61,550 nt of DNA, taken from positions 1-61,550 of the forward strand of contig JANQIB010000009.1 of the NCBI GenBank assembly GCA_028282385.1, given 5' to 3'. The notes under the pieces are model-generated. The model was not told the DNA's origin. It searched no databases and saw only the letters and a list, made by a program, of their open reading frames with translations. Origin of the DNA: Alphaproteobacteria bacterium (GTDB lineage: Bacteria; Pseudomonadota; Alphaproteobacteria; Micavibrionales; Micavibrionaceae). The position numbers and the translations under genes are program-made. Shown here piece after piece: positions 23,638 through 32,364 of the stretch; position 1 is the stretch's first letter, and each line of letters opens with the position of its first letter.

Positions 23638-24882
23638 TTACCGCAAAAACGTAACGTTATTTATAATGTTCTCTGCTCTTAGAGCAGTTCTGTTGTTTCT
23701 GGCCTCATTGATTCTTTCTTCAATATAATTCCCTGTTTTAATGGACGCCTCTTTCAAGGCCGTATCAAGAACAACAGAGTAGTATTTTTGAATCATTTGA
23801 AGGTCTTTATGCCCTGTAATTCCTGTTAATGTTTTGGGGTCAACACCGGATATAAGAGAGTAAGTGATATTTGTTCTCCTGAAATCATGGATGCAAAAAT
23901 CTATTTTTGTTTTCTCTCTTAGTATTTTTATCTTTCTCGTAATGAGAGATTGAGAAATTGGAAAGATTCTTTTTTCTTCTGCTGGAACATTCTCTCTTTG
24001 TGATGATAGTATTTTGAGCATTTGTTCATTGCAGGGAAGTTGTCTTGGTTTTCCGCTTTTGCTATCGGGAATATGAGCAATAATACGCCCATTCTCCAGT
24101 TTTTTAATATCCGTCCATTCTAAATATAGTGCTTCACTTCTTCTCATTGCCGAGTAGATAAGCCAAGCAACGTAATTCCCAAAGGTTTGATTAAGCTTTT
24201 GGGTTTCCTCTAATATTATAAGAATTTCATTCTTTTTGAGGACATTCAGCTTTCCCCCAGTGATCTTAATTTTATCGCTGTTATCGCATGGATTAGTCTG
24301 GATAAGTTCTTCCCTTTTTGCGCTGTTAAGTATTGAACAAAGAACAGCTTTTTCTCTTTGAACAGTGGAAGGTTTAACTTTTTTCATTCTTCCTGCTTGC
24401 CAGAGATTAATATCTCTCACATTCACATCTTCAATTTCTTTTTTGCTAAAGAAAGGGAGCAGGTGATTATTAATCGTATATCTTGAAGTTAACGGGCTTT
24501 TCTGGCGTGTCTGAGCAATTTGCATCCAACCTTCTGCATAATCTTTAAATGTAATGCGCTTTCTGTCCTCTAAAGGCTGGTTTTTATCTGCTCTGGCTTG
24601 AAGGTTGTCTCTGTGTGCCTCTAATTCCTGCCAGTTCCATGATTTTAGAGACCCTAAAGAAATTTCCAAGGAATGTCCTTCTGGATAGCTTCTGCCCTTG
24701 TAGGTTCCACCGTGTCTAAGAAATATTTTGATATAGGCTTTATCTCCGGTTTTGCCTCTGAATATGCCTATATTATTCACATAAACAGGGCGTTTATTCA
24801 TGCTTTTAGCAGGGTATTGTTTTAATATATCTTCATAGATACTGTAGCGGCTTGGTCTGCCTCTGGGTGTCTTGTGTGTCAT
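23638..24882 (-). CDS. int: Tyrosine recombinase (integrase) of the element
   Basis: The 414-residue protein has an N-terminal arm-binding region (about 1-105), a SAM-like core-binding domain (about 110-190) and the catalytic domain. The tetrad is visible: R247 in SAMRRSEALYLEW, Lys in DSKSGKPRQLP (about 275), H332 and R335 in IHDFRRTNITY, H358 in ITGHKDLQ and the nucleophile Tyr in IQKYYS (367 or 368). The gene runs toward the intron-containing tRNA and its stop is three bases from the tRNA end. It should recognise TTGGTAAGGG and the CCCCACT arm repeats. Confidence 0.95.
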   Translation of the reverse strand: MTHKTPRGRPSRYSIYEDILKQYPAKSMNKRPVYVNNIGIFRGKTGDKAYIKIFLRHGGTYKGRSYPEGHSLEISLGSLKSWNWQELEAHRDNLQARADKNQPLEDRKRITFKDYAEGWMQIAQTRQKSPLTSRYTINNHLLPFFSKKEIEDVNVRDINLWQAGRMKKVKPSTVQREKAVLCSILNSAKREELIQTNPCDNSDKIKITGGKLNVLKKNEILIILEETQKLNQTFGNYVAWLIYSAMRRSEALYLEWTDIKKLENGRIIAHIPDSKSGKPRQLPCNEQMLKILSSQRENVPAEEKRIFPISQSLITRKIKILREKTKIDFCIHDFRRTNITYSLISGVDPKTLTGITGHKDLQMIQKYYSVVLDTALKEASIKTGNYIEERINEARNNRTALRAENIINNVTFLR

Positions 24883-24986
24883 GGTTGCCTCCTTTCCTTG
24901 AATGTAGAAAAAAGAGGCCTACTTCTCTGTGACAGGAATATAATTAAAATTTGGACCATTATTGTCACCAACCTGATAGAGTTTAC

Positions 24987-25007
24987 ACCCCACTCAATCC
25001 CCACTTT
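24987..25007. repeat. Right arm-type repeat of the 9.4 kb element
   Basis: A tandem CCCCACT motif (CCCCACT-CAA-TCCCCACTTT), 20 of 21 positions identical to 15832-15852 and in the same orientation. It lies upstream of the integrase start, so it could also affect int expression. Confidence 0.72.
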
Positions 25008-25125
25008 GAACGTATTAAAATGGGTATGAATGGTAAGAACACCAATAACGGTTAATTTTATGAAAGCCTTATCCACTGCGGAACACAGGTGATAATTGAT
25101 AACCGCTATAACATCAGGATAGTCG

Positions 25126-25170
25126 TTGGTAAGGGAGAGGTCGGAAGTTCAATCCTTCTCAGCAGCACCA
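25126..25170 (+). pseudogene. 3' half of the split host tRNA-Thr (GGU), with attR core
   Basis: It begins with the core TTGGTAAGGG (25126-25135) and continues through the variable loop, the T arm (GGAAG-TTCAATC-CTTCT) and the acceptor strand CAGCAGC to ACCA. The acceptor strand pairs perfectly with GCTGCTG of the 5' half at 15712, not with the GCTGCCG of the intron copy. The sequence upstream of the core is unrelated to a tRNA, so no functional tRNA is rebuilt. Confidence 0.92.
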
Positions 25171-25176
25171 TGTTCA

Positions 25177-26586
25177 TTAATAAGGAAAAAGTCCCCTTTG
25201 CCTTGCCTCGTGAACCATTTCATTAATTGATCTGCGTTCTAATTCAGCATCATCGAAAAAGCTGGAAACAAATGCATTTGTGAAAGAGGCAGCTGTTTCT
25301 GTTTGCCGACAATAATTATCAAGAAAATACGCATGCTTAAAATAGGTTTCTGATTTTGGACCAATCAATATTACGACGGTTCCATCTGATTTTTGCTCCA
25401 TGAGATAGCCATATGGTGCCAGAATTGGACAGATCGCGTCCAGCAGCCTGTCTGTCCTCTCATCAAGGACGCCAACTGGATCAAAGTAAATCCTGTACAG
25501 GCCTCCACCTTTTTCAAAAGATCTGGTTTTTTCAAATTTTAGCCGTCCGGATAAAATTTCATGTTCGATAAAATCCAGGTCATCCGATATTTGTGCTGGG
25601 TTTATTTTTGTTTCGTACAAATAATCTTCCATCATATCAGCGTTATTTTGAATATTATATGCATTCAGATCGGCTTTTTCTTTTACAATAGTGCGTATAG
25701 CTGTTTTGAAATGACGCTCTTTCAAGCCATGTTCTTGTGCCAAATCAAAATTATAAAACCCTTCATCCCAAGATAAAATACGCCGGGCAATTGTTTCTTT
25801 GGCTTCATCGCTCTTGGCAGCACGGTCTAGCAATGGGCGAAAAGTATCGGAAATATCAAACTTGCCAATACAAACACCGTTTTCACGAAGGCTGATGGTT
25901 TCAATAACATCTCCTATATTGTCAAAACTAAAATTGTAAGGAATGGTTTTATTTGTCCCGATAAGTCTTATAAAAGTTTTCTGCGAGAGCGTATCCAGGC
26001 TTTCAGCGGTTAAGTGAGTACGTATGGCATTAAGATGGCGTTGGTGTTCTTTTATTATCTGTTTGATACAATCTTTAAATTTTTCGGGCGTGTTAAAAGA
26101 TTTAGCTAAAAGGTGTGTTTTATAAGAATTGTCGAGTCCGCCAAACTCATCTTCATGCAGAGTTATTTTCTCAAGATTATCGCTTAAAAATTTATGAATT
26201 GGGCCAATATCATCTCCGTATTTGTAAAGGTAAAGAGCGTGCTCAGTAAAAGCCTGAAAATTATTGACAGTTGCTTCATATGCTCTCAGAAGGGCCGGTT
26301 GGGACATGTTGGGCAGGTCACTAAGTGTAAAGTGATCATCTATTGAAAAAATAAGAGAATCCCCAAGAGCAAAACCGGTTTCTGCATCATGACCGCCAAG
26401 CCAAAAATTGGTTCCTTCAAACAAAGAGAAATAGCTATTAAGAAGCTTCGGAGACAGCTTGTTAGAATTTCCAACAATATGTGCAGGGGACTTAAGAAGC
26501 TTCATCACACTTGCATAGCGCTGCGCAAGTAAAGAGGCGGCGCCGGAAAAACTAATTCTTAGAAAATTACGTCGTGTTACATCCAT
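25177..26586 (-). CDS. Hypothetical protein with a Tat-type signal (469 aa)
   Basis: The N-terminus TRRNFLRISFSGAASLL has the twin-arginine motif followed by a moderately hydrophobic stretch, so export of the folded protein through the Tat pathway (tatABC are in this window) is likely. The rest is mixed alpha/beta with no motif I know; GGHDAETGFALGDSLIF and GGGLYRIYFDPVG are distinctive stretches. It lies just outside the right end of the 9.4 kb element, starting its own transcription unit opposite to the tRNA half. Confidence 0.65.
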   Translation of the reverse strand: MDVTRRNFLRISFSGAASLLAQRYASVMKLLKSPAHIVGNSNKLSPKLLNSYFSLFEGTNFWLGGHDAETGFALGDSLIFSIDDHFTLSDLPNMSQPALLRAYEATVNNFQAFTEHALYLYKYGDDIGPIHKFLSDNLEKITLHEDEFGGLDNSYKTHLLAKSFNTPEKFKDCIKQIIKEHQRHLNAIRTHLTAESLDTLSQKTFIRLIGTNKTIPYNFSFDNIGDVIETISLRENGVCIGKFDISDTFRPLLDRAAKSDEAKETIARRILSWDEGFYNFDLAQEHGLKERHFKTAIRTIVKEKADLNAYNIQNNADMMEDYLYETKINPAQISDDLDFIEHEILSGRLKFEKTRSFEKGGGLYRIYFDPVGVLDERTDRLLDAICPILAPYGYLMEQKSDGTVVILIGPKSETYFKHAYFLDNYCRQTETAASFTNAFVSSFFDDAELERRSINEMVHEARQRGLFPY

Positions 26587-26656
26587 GATATTTTTTATGG
26601 AAAAATAATGAAAATGTCAAGCTCCCCGTGACCGCAACTTTCAGGAGGAGATTTGA

Positions 26657-27373
26657 TTATTTCTCATACATTTTTACCGGCGGGATGGGGGCGGTATTGA
26701 GTTTCACCGGTTCAGTCGGCAGGGCGGTTTTGCATTCCGGTTTGATCTTTAAGAGCTTCGGCCAGAGATTGACCCAGCCTTCTGTTTCATCCGCTTCGGG
26801 CATCAGTGCGTATTTTACACAGTCTGAAGCGCCCATTTCCTGGCGGAAGGCATGATAATGGGCCGGTGTTTCGGTGTCATCCATCGCGCCGGTGAAATGG
26901 ACCTGCGGAATATCAGCAAGATCCGGCGCGGCGTCATTTAAAACGGGCAGAGTTGCCGCGACGCTGCGGACCGACAGGATATCATCCCGCGCGGTCAACC
27001 AGTTTCGGGTAGAGGGATCAATGTTATTGATTAAAATCACATCAAACCCTTTGAGATCATAAAGTGATTTCATTTGGCTGAGACGTGTTTCATTTATAAC
27101 CGGGACCCAGGCAACGTTTGAGGATTTATCATGTGTGGCCAGTTTCAGGCCAAGTCCCTCTTCGCCGCCGACATAAAGGCGGGCAGGCGCATGGCGCTGA
27201 TGCATCCGTTCCCAGATTAGATATTCGTCTTCCCCAATGCCGATTTTGCGCTCAACCATGAAAGCCGGGCGGGCAATCTGGCTTTGATCGACATGGGTAA
27301 GATTATCCTGAACGGACTTGGTGGCTGCACAGGCCGATAAAAGAAGAGCAGGGATTAAAAATAAATATTTCAT
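26657..27373 (-). CDS. Lipoprotein, possibly alpha/beta-hydrolase-like (238 aa)
   Basis: The signal MKYLFLIPALLLSAC ends in a lipobox with the acylated Cys, so this is a lipoprotein. The segment GFDVILINNIDPSTRNWLT and the C-terminal VHFTGAMDDTETPAHYHAF resemble the late strands and Asp/His region of alpha/beta hydrolases, but no nucleophile elbow is clear. The gene overlaps the upstream lipoprotein gene by four bases, so the two probably function together in the envelope. Confidence 0.6.
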   Translation of the reverse strand: MKYLFLIPALLLSACAATKSVQDNLTHVDQSQIARPAFMVERKIGIGEDEYLIWERMHQRHAPARLYVGGEEGLGLKLATHDKSSNVAWVPVINETRLSQMKSLYDLKGFDVILINNIDPSTRNWLTARDDILSVRSVAATLPVLNDAAPDLADIPQVHFTGAMDDTETPAHYHAFRQEMGASDCVKYALMPEADETEGWVNLWPKLLKIKPECKTALPTEPVKLNTAPIPPVKMYEK

Positions 27374-27999
27374 TCTTCACCTTCTTGCCTTTCAGGTCGC
27401 CAGCCACTCCGCCAGTCCGACAGTTTTACGATATGGGCGGGCTTGCCATTATGTTCAAACCAGCTATCCACCGCATAGTCTACCCCGGATTCGCGCTCGT
27501 GTATAACGGCGCTCTGATGTACCCAGCGCCCGCCGCCCCCGGTGAACGGGGTGCGGATTTGAGGTTGCTGGATTTCATGAAATTTCAGGTGGCCGCGCTG
27601 GCGCAGCAGGTCGAGGTAAATGGTTGTGTTGGTGCTTTCGTCAACGCAGTCAAGCTGGCCGCGCCCCATTTTCAAAAACGTGCCGCGGTAATCCACTTCG
27701 GTGCCGGTCATTTTTCCGACAATGGTTTCAAAGGCACCGATGGCTTTGGCGATGCGCGCACGTTCCTGCTGCGGGTTTTTAGAGGCCGGTCTGAAAAGAC
27801 GGTCGATCTGTTTCCATTCTTTGGCGTGAAGTTCCACCAGATAATGGCTGGGGCAGCCATAACCGTGACAATGCGGGAATTGATCGAGCGTCGGGGCCGG
27901 AATATTTTTCGAGGCGATATAACGCTCATAGGTTTTGAAATCCTGCGACACGCAGGCGCTTAAAATAAAAGTCAGACTTGCCAGAAGAAAAAACCGCAT
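27370..27999 (-). CDS. Hypothetical lipoprotein (209 aa)
   Basis: MRFFLLASLTFILSAC is a lipoprotein signal with lipobox LSAC. The mature part contains His/Cys-rich HCHGYGCPSH (about residues 43-52), LDCVDESTNTTIYLDLL and IHERESGVDYAVDSWFEHNG. The conserved Cys, Asp and His layout hints at a cysteine-peptidase-like or transglutaminase-like fold, but I would not name it. It overlaps xth by one base upstream and the next lipoprotein by four downstream. Confidence 0.62.
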   Translation of the reverse strand: MRFFLLASLTFILSACVSQDFKTYERYIASKNIPAPTLDQFPHCHGYGCPSHYLVELHAKEWKQIDRLFRPASKNPQQERARIAKAIGAFETIVGKMTGTEVDYRGTFLKMGRGQLDCVDESTNTTIYLDLLRQRGHLKFHEIQQPQIRTPFTGGGGRWVHQSAVIHERESGVDYAVDSWFEHNGKPAHIVKLSDWRSGWRPERQEGEE

Positions 28000-28766
28000 C
28001 AGCTCACCTCCAAAATGATTGGCGTATGATCCGATGCTTTTTCTTCGCCGCGCGGGGCGGCGTCAATGCGGCAGTTTTTCAGGCGGTCTGTGATGGCGGG
28101 TGATGTTAAAAAGTGATCGATCCTGATCCCATGATTTTTCGGCCACGCCCCGGCCTGATAATCCCAGAACGTGTAATGCCCGGCCTCATTGTGAAAAACG
28201 CGGAACGCATCGGTCAGGCCCAGATGTTCAAGCGCGCGGAAGGCTTGACGCGTTTCTATTTTAAACAGCGCATCTTCTTGCCATGCCTTCGGATTGTGGC
28301 AGTCCCGGTCTTCGGGGATGACATTAAAATCACCGCCGATCAAAAACGGGATTTCGTCCCGGCGCAGTTCTGCAAGGCGGTTATAAAGGCGCTCCATCCA
28401 GCCGAGTTTATAATCATATTTTGGTCCGGGGGCGGGATTGCCGTTTGGCAGGTAAATATTAATCAGGCGGAGATCTTTGTAATTCACTTCAAGGTAACGG
28501 GCCTGTTCATCCGTGTCATCGCCGGGAAGTTTACCCAGAACAAGTTCTGCTTTTTCTTTTGAGAGAATAGCCACGCCGTTATAGGCCTTTTGCGCAGCGT
28601 AAAGGCTTTCATAGCCGGCCTGCCTAAAATCTTCTTCAGGAAAAGCTTCGCCTTTGAGCTCCTGGATCATCAAAGCATCAACCGGGTTCGCTTTCAGCCA
28701 GCGCAAAACATGGTCTTTGCGGGCCTTGATCGAGTTGACATTCCAGCTGGCGATTGGTATTGACAT
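27999..28766 (-). CDS. xth: Exodeoxyribonuclease III
   Basis: This AP endonuclease / 3'-exonuclease acts in base-excision repair. The exonuclease-endonuclease-phosphatase fold is clear: IASWNVNSIKARKDHVLRWL, MIQELKGEAFPEEDF (metal-binding Glu), FLIGGDFNVIPEDRD (Asp/Asn pair) and the final SDHTPIILEV (catalytic His). At 255 residues it is full length. The two lipoprotein genes follow with overlaps, so they share its transcript. Confidence 0.93.
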   Translation of the reverse strand: MSIPIASWNVNSIKARKDHVLRWLKANPVDALMIQELKGEAFPEEDFRQAGYESLYAAQKAYNGVAILSKEKAELVLGKLPGDDTDEQARYLEVNYKDLRLINIYLPNGNPAPGPKYDYKLGWMERLYNRLAELRRDEIPFLIGGDFNVIPEDRDCHNPKAWQEDALFKIETRQAFRALEHLGLTDAFRVFHNEAGHYTFWDYQAGAWPKNHGIRIDHFLTSPAITDRLKNCRIDAAPRGEEKASDHTPIILEVS

Positions 28767-28792
28767 AAGATTTAATGTTGTGAGTTTAAACT

Positions 28793-29554
28793 ATGGTAAC
28801 AATTCCTAGCCCAATCGATCTGGTAAGCCAAGCTAATCGTTATTTTAAAGATTTCAGATATTATGATCAGCGCATTGCAAGAGCAAAGAACCTGATCGAT
28901 CTAACCGGGATTGTTCTGGTAGACGATTGTTTGGCAAAATGCATTTATCCCTTGTATGATGAAACAACATATTTTGCAGAGCTTTTAAAAACCCGCATAC
29001 CGTTAATACAAAAAAATCTTTTGTACTGGATGGTGGGAGGTGAAATTCCAGTTTTTCATTTACCTCAGGAAGCTATTAAAGAGGACTCGTCATATGACGA
29101 TCTATGGAGAAAGGACGACCTGATTGCCTTTCTTGTAAATGAGATAGATGTGTTGGAGGATTGTTGGGAACCAGAACATAGCCAAAGGTTTAAAGAGAAA
29201 GAAATTGAGGATATGTTTTTCCAATATGATATGGTTTTCAAATATGTAGAAAGATATGTAGAAAGAAATGAAGATACTCTTCCATGTATTTATATTGAGC
29301 ATTTCATTGGTGCCATTCAAGAAACCACTTCTAATAGTCTTATCTTTGAAGGATCTAAGGCCTTGGATATTGCCGAAATAAAGGCTTTTCTTCGGGGGCA
29401 TGGGGATGGGCCTGTCAAATTTTGGGAGAGCGTAGCTCATTTACCAGACTATAGCGGTTTTTTCCCAGACAAAAGAAAACCGAGAGGTAACAATTCAGAC
29501 CGGGATAGGCGGACAGAAAAGAAATCTGTCTGGAAGCCTGCGCTAGGCTATTAA
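28793..29554 (+). CDS. Hypothetical protein (253 aa)
   Basis: A soluble, acidic, mainly helical protein with a short basic, probably disordered tail (DKRKPRGNNSDRDRRTEKK). No signal or membrane segment and no recognised motif. It is divergent from xth (27 bases between starts) and ends four bases from the convergent truncated-haemoglobin gene. It is more AT-rich than its neighbours, which suggests recent acquisition. Confidence 0.6.
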   Translation: MVTIPSPIDLVSQANRYFKDFRYYDQRIARAKNLIDLTGIVLVDDCLAKCIYPLYDETTYFAELLKTRIPLIQKNLLYWMVGGEIPVFHLPQEAIKEDSSYDDLWRKDDLIAFLVNEIDVLEDCWEPEHSQRFKEKEIEDMFFQYDMVFKYVERYVERNEDTLPCIYIEHFIGAIQETTSNSLIFEGSKALDIAEIKAFLRGHGDGPVKFWESVAHLPDYSGFFPDKRKPRGNNSDRDRRTEKKSVWKPALGY

Positions 29555-29558
29555 AAGT

Positions 29559-29918
29559 CTATAGGTTTAGCACATCATCATGGGTCGAGGCGGCGATGGT
29601 CATAACCTGGCCAATCAGCTCTTCCGGCACATTCAGATCCTGCAAGGTTGCCTGAAGATTTTCGGCCACAGCCGTGAAATGCCCTTCATTCAGGTCAAGA
29701 TGGCTATGTGCATCACGCAGGGACTTTCCTTCGTAAGACGGCGCGCCGCCAAAAGCGAACGTCAAAAAAGCTTTTTGGTGTGCGCGTTGGCGCGGCATAT
29801 CAACATTGTCAAAGAAATGTTTAATCCGGTCATCAGCCAGAATTTTATCATAGAATAAATCAACAGCGGCGTTAACGGCGTCTTTGCCGCCGATCTGGTC
29901 ATAGAGCGTTTCAGTCAT
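29559..29918 (-). CDS. glbN: Truncated haemoglobin, group I (trHbN-like)
   Basis: The 119-residue 2-over-2 globin starts LYDQIGGKDAVNAAVDLFYD and has the group I pattern FDNVDMPRQRAHQKAFLTFAFGG split by the E helix, then the proximal-His region SLRDAHSHLDLNEGHF. Such proteins bind O2 and detoxify nitric oxide. It lies just downstream of erpA on the same strand, so iron-sulfur assembly and NO/O2 defence genes are together. Confidence 0.88.
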   Translation of the reverse strand: MTETLYDQIGGKDAVNAAVDLFYDKILADDRIKHFFDNVDMPRQRAHQKAFLTFAFGGAPSYEGKSLRDAHSHLDLNEGHFTAVAENLQATLQDLNVPEELIGQVMTIAASTHDDVLNL

Positions 29919-29940
29919 GGGGGTCTCCTTGGTTAGGAGA

Positions 29941-30273
29941 TCAGTCTTTCACAGAAAAAGACGTGCCACAACCACAGGATGATTCTGCATTCGGGTTTAT
30001 GACTTTGAACTGTGCGCCAATCAGGTCGTCAATATAATCAATCTCTGCGCCGCCCAGGAATTGCAGGGAAATGGAATCAATAATCACCGCCGCGCCGTCT
30101 TTTTCAAAGGTGCTATCGTCCGGACCTTCCTTGGTTTCAAATTCAAACCGGTATTCAAATCCCTGGCAGCCGCCGCCATCCACGGCCAGGCGCAGGTTGA
30201 GATCAGGCTGTCCCTGCTTGTCCCGCAGGGCTTTAATTTGTTTTACGCACGAATCGGTCAGTGTTATGGTCAT
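29941..30273 (-). CDS. erpA: Iron-sulfur cluster insertion protein ErpA (A-type carrier)
   Basis: The 110-residue A-type carrier has the three ligand cysteines: GGCQGFEYRF and the C-terminal SSCGCGTSF. The N-terminus LTDSCVKQIKAL and the central DSISLQFLGGAEIDY also fit ErpA/IscA. It delivers Fe-S clusters to target enzymes. Divergence from dgt across a 34-base gap is the standard alphaproteobacterial arrangement. Confidence 0.92.
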   Translation of the reverse strand: MTITLTDSCVKQIKALRDKQGQPDLNLRLAVDGGGCQGFEYRFEFETKEGPDDSTFEKDGAAVIIDSISLQFLGGAEIDYIDDLIGAQFKVINPNAESSCGCGTSFSVKD

Positions 30274-30307
30274 ACTCTATTATATGGAATAGAAAGGGTC
30301 TCAATCA

Positions 30308-31534
30308 ATGGCAGAAGCGCTTGAGCAGGATAATAATGAAGGATCGGCCTATAATTATTGCGCCCTGCCTTTGGCTTCTTACGCGTGCCGGCCGGATGAA
30401 AGCAAGGGCCGGATTTATGAAGAAGAAGAAAGTGCGACCCGTACGCCGTTTCAGCGCGACCGTGACCGGATTATTCATTCCAGTGCCTTTCGCCGCCTCA
30501 AAGGCAAGACGCAGGTTTTTGTCTCCCATGAAGGGGATCATTACCGTACGCGTTTAACGCATTCTTTGGAAGTTTCACAAATTGCCCGCTCGCTGGCGCG
30601 CGCGTTGATGGTGAATGAAGACCTCGCCGAGGCGATTGCACTGTCTCATGATTTAGGCCACACACCTTTTGCGCATATCGGGGAAGAGTATCTTGCCGAA
30701 TGCATGAAACCTTATGGCGGGTTTGAGCATAACGATCAGTCCCTGCGCATTGTTACGCAGCTGGAGCGGAAATATCCCGGCTGGCCGGGACTGAACCTGA
30801 CCTGGGAAACGCTGGAGGGCGTGGTCAAACATAACGGCCCGGTGACCAAAGAGGTGTTGCCGACAACGCTGCGGGAAATTTTGCACCAGACCGATTTGCG
30901 GATTGAGACCCATGCAAGCCTGGAAGCGCAGATCGCCGCGCTGGCTGATGATATTGCCTATAATAATCACGATGTCGAGGACGGTTTACGCGCCGGGATG
31001 TTCACGCTGGATGATTTAAAAGAGCTGGCTTTGCTGGGGCCGATTATCGCGAAAGCCAAAACAGACTGGCCGGAGGTTGAAGAGCATTACATCCTGCAGG
31101 AAACAGTGCGCGAGATGATCGGGGCGATGGTCACGGATGTGTTTGAAGAAACGCAAAAGCGACTGGCAGAATACAAACCGAAATCTGCTGAAGAGATCCG
31201 CGTGGCCGGTTTTCAGACTGTGGCTTTCTCAGAGCAGATGTATAAGCAGGTCGAAGAGCTCCGCGCATTTTTATATAAGAAAATGTACCGCCATTTTACG
31301 GTCAACCGGATCTGGATCAAGGTGGAGACAATTATTCCCGAACTGTTCGGTGCCTTTATGAAGAGTTACCAGACCATGCCTGATCACTGGCAACGCCGCG
31401 TCGAAGAGGCGGGCGGGCTGATCGATGATATCAAACAGGCGCGGATTGTCTGTGATTATATTGCCGGTATGACCGACCGTTATGCGATCCTCGAACATGA
31501 AAAAATGTTCAACCCGCATTCGGATTTGAGGTAG
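30308..31534 (+). CDS. dgt: Deoxyguanosinetriphosphate triphosphohydrolase-like protein
   Basis: This HD-domain enzyme hydrolyses dNTPs to deoxynucleosides and triphosphate. The metal-binding His/Asp residues are in YRTRLTHSLEVSQIARSLAR and ALSHDLGHTPFAHIGEE, with IAALADDIAYNNHDVEDGL further on. At 408 residues it is the shorter type 2 form common in alphaproteobacteria. It could also lower dNTP pools during phage infection, but its core context argues for housekeeping. Confidence 0.92.
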   Translation: MAEALEQDNNEGSAYNYCALPLASYACRPDESKGRIYEEEESATRTPFQRDRDRIIHSSAFRRLKGKTQVFVSHEGDHYRTRLTHSLEVSQIARSLARALMVNEDLAEAIALSHDLGHTPFAHIGEEYLAECMKPYGGFEHNDQSLRIVTQLERKYPGWPGLNLTWETLEGVVKHNGPVTKEVLPTTLREILHQTDLRIETHASLEAQIAALADDIAYNNHDVEDGLRAGMFTLDDLKELALLGPIIAKAKTDWPEVEEHYILQETVREMIGAMVTDVFEETQKRLAEYKPKSAEEIRVAGFQTVAFSEQMYKQVEELRAFLYKKMYRHFTVNRIWIKVETIIPELFGAFMKSYQTMPDHWQRRVEEAGGLIDDIKQARIVCDYIAGMTDRYAILEHEKMFNPHSDLR

Positions 31535-31608
31535 TGGATTAACACCTTGCATAAAGTTGTATTTTCTTGTATCAATTCAATTATAAATTGAATGAAGGGA
31601 GATGCGCT

Positions 31609-32112
31609 ATGCAGCAAATATTTCGTTTTTTTAACTCACCTTTGGTTGTTGTTTTGATTGGCGTGGCTGTCTGGCCCTATTTTGTGCTTCTTCCGGCGAA
31701 GCTGGGATTAACCTATGACAATATAGCCAAACAAAATTCACAAAGTGATGCGTTCACTTTGAAAAACGGATTAAGCGTTGAAGAGATGGAAACACTTACA
31801 AAAAAAATTAAAATAGAGAATGTCGGTTTAGTAACGTCATCTAGCCGGATTCAGAAGGTTGTCGGAACGGTTCATAATACAAGCTATAAGACCCTTAAAG
31901 AAATTGCTCTTACGATTTCTTTTTACGATGAAACCAATGAACTCATAGATGTCGCTGTTGAAAATCTCAGGAATATAGAATTTTTAGGGCCTGGAGATAG
32001 CATTGATTTTAGTGAAAACCATTTTACCAGCAAGGAACAGGATAATATTGCTACATCTGTTTCTGTCCGGTTAACAAGCTTTGCACTCGTGAAAGCGCCA
32101 AAAGATGAATAG
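31609..32112 (+). CDS. Membrane-anchored FxLYD-like protein (167 aa)
   Basis: GAAGGGAG seven bases before the ATG at 31609 decides the start; an upstream in-frame start at 31567 lacks this. One N-terminal membrane helix (LVVVLIGVAVWPYFVLLP) is followed by a soluble beta domain with VVGTVHNTSYKTLKEIALTI and FYDETNELID, the strand pattern of FxLYD-type domains. It probably faces the periplasm. It is AT-rich compared with dgt, and its role is unknown. Confidence 0.65.
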   Translation: MQQIFRFFNSPLVVVLIGVAVWPYFVLLPAKLGLTYDNIAKQNSQSDAFTLKNGLSVEEMETLTKKIKIENVGLVTSSSRIQKVVGTVHNTSYKTLKEIALTISFYDETNELIDVAVENLRNIEFLGPGDSIDFSENHFTSKEQDNIATSVSVRLTSFALVKAPKDE

Positions 32113-32121
32113 AGCAAGTAC

Positions 32122-32361
32122 CTATTTTTGTTTTATCACCCGGTGTAGATATCGGATATAAAAAAGAACGATCAAAAGTGTAATGATCTCAAACGCAAGC
32201 CAGGATGGATTGATCCCATTTTCAAAATATAGGCCAAGCAGAAGAGTGTCATAAATAAAATATGACACTGCTATTGCTATGTAGATAACCAGTAGCCAGA
32301 ACAACTTAACTAAAAAGCTCTTGCTGGCATGCTCTGTTTTTTGTCTTATTGTACCGAACAT
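32122..32361 (-). CDS. Small membrane protein (79 aa)
   Basis: Two hydrophobic helices are evident: LFWLLVIYIAIAVSYFIYDT (about residues 20-40) and WLAFEIITLLIVLFYIRYLH (about 54-73), with basic ends. Convergent with the FxLYD-like gene and four bases downstream of the peptidoglycan-binding-like gene, with which it may be co-transcribed. No family is recognised. Confidence 0.55.
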   Translation of the reverse strand: MFGTIRQKTEHASKSFLVKLFWLLVIYIAIAVSYFIYDTLLLGLYFENGINPSWLAFEIITLLIVLFYIRYLHRVIKQK

Positions 32362-32364
32362 TAT

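Noticed and set aside
30308-31534. dgt as a dNTP-depleting phage defence gene
   Set aside because: Its divergence from erpA is standard for alphaproteobacterial core genomes, so a housekeeping role is more likely.
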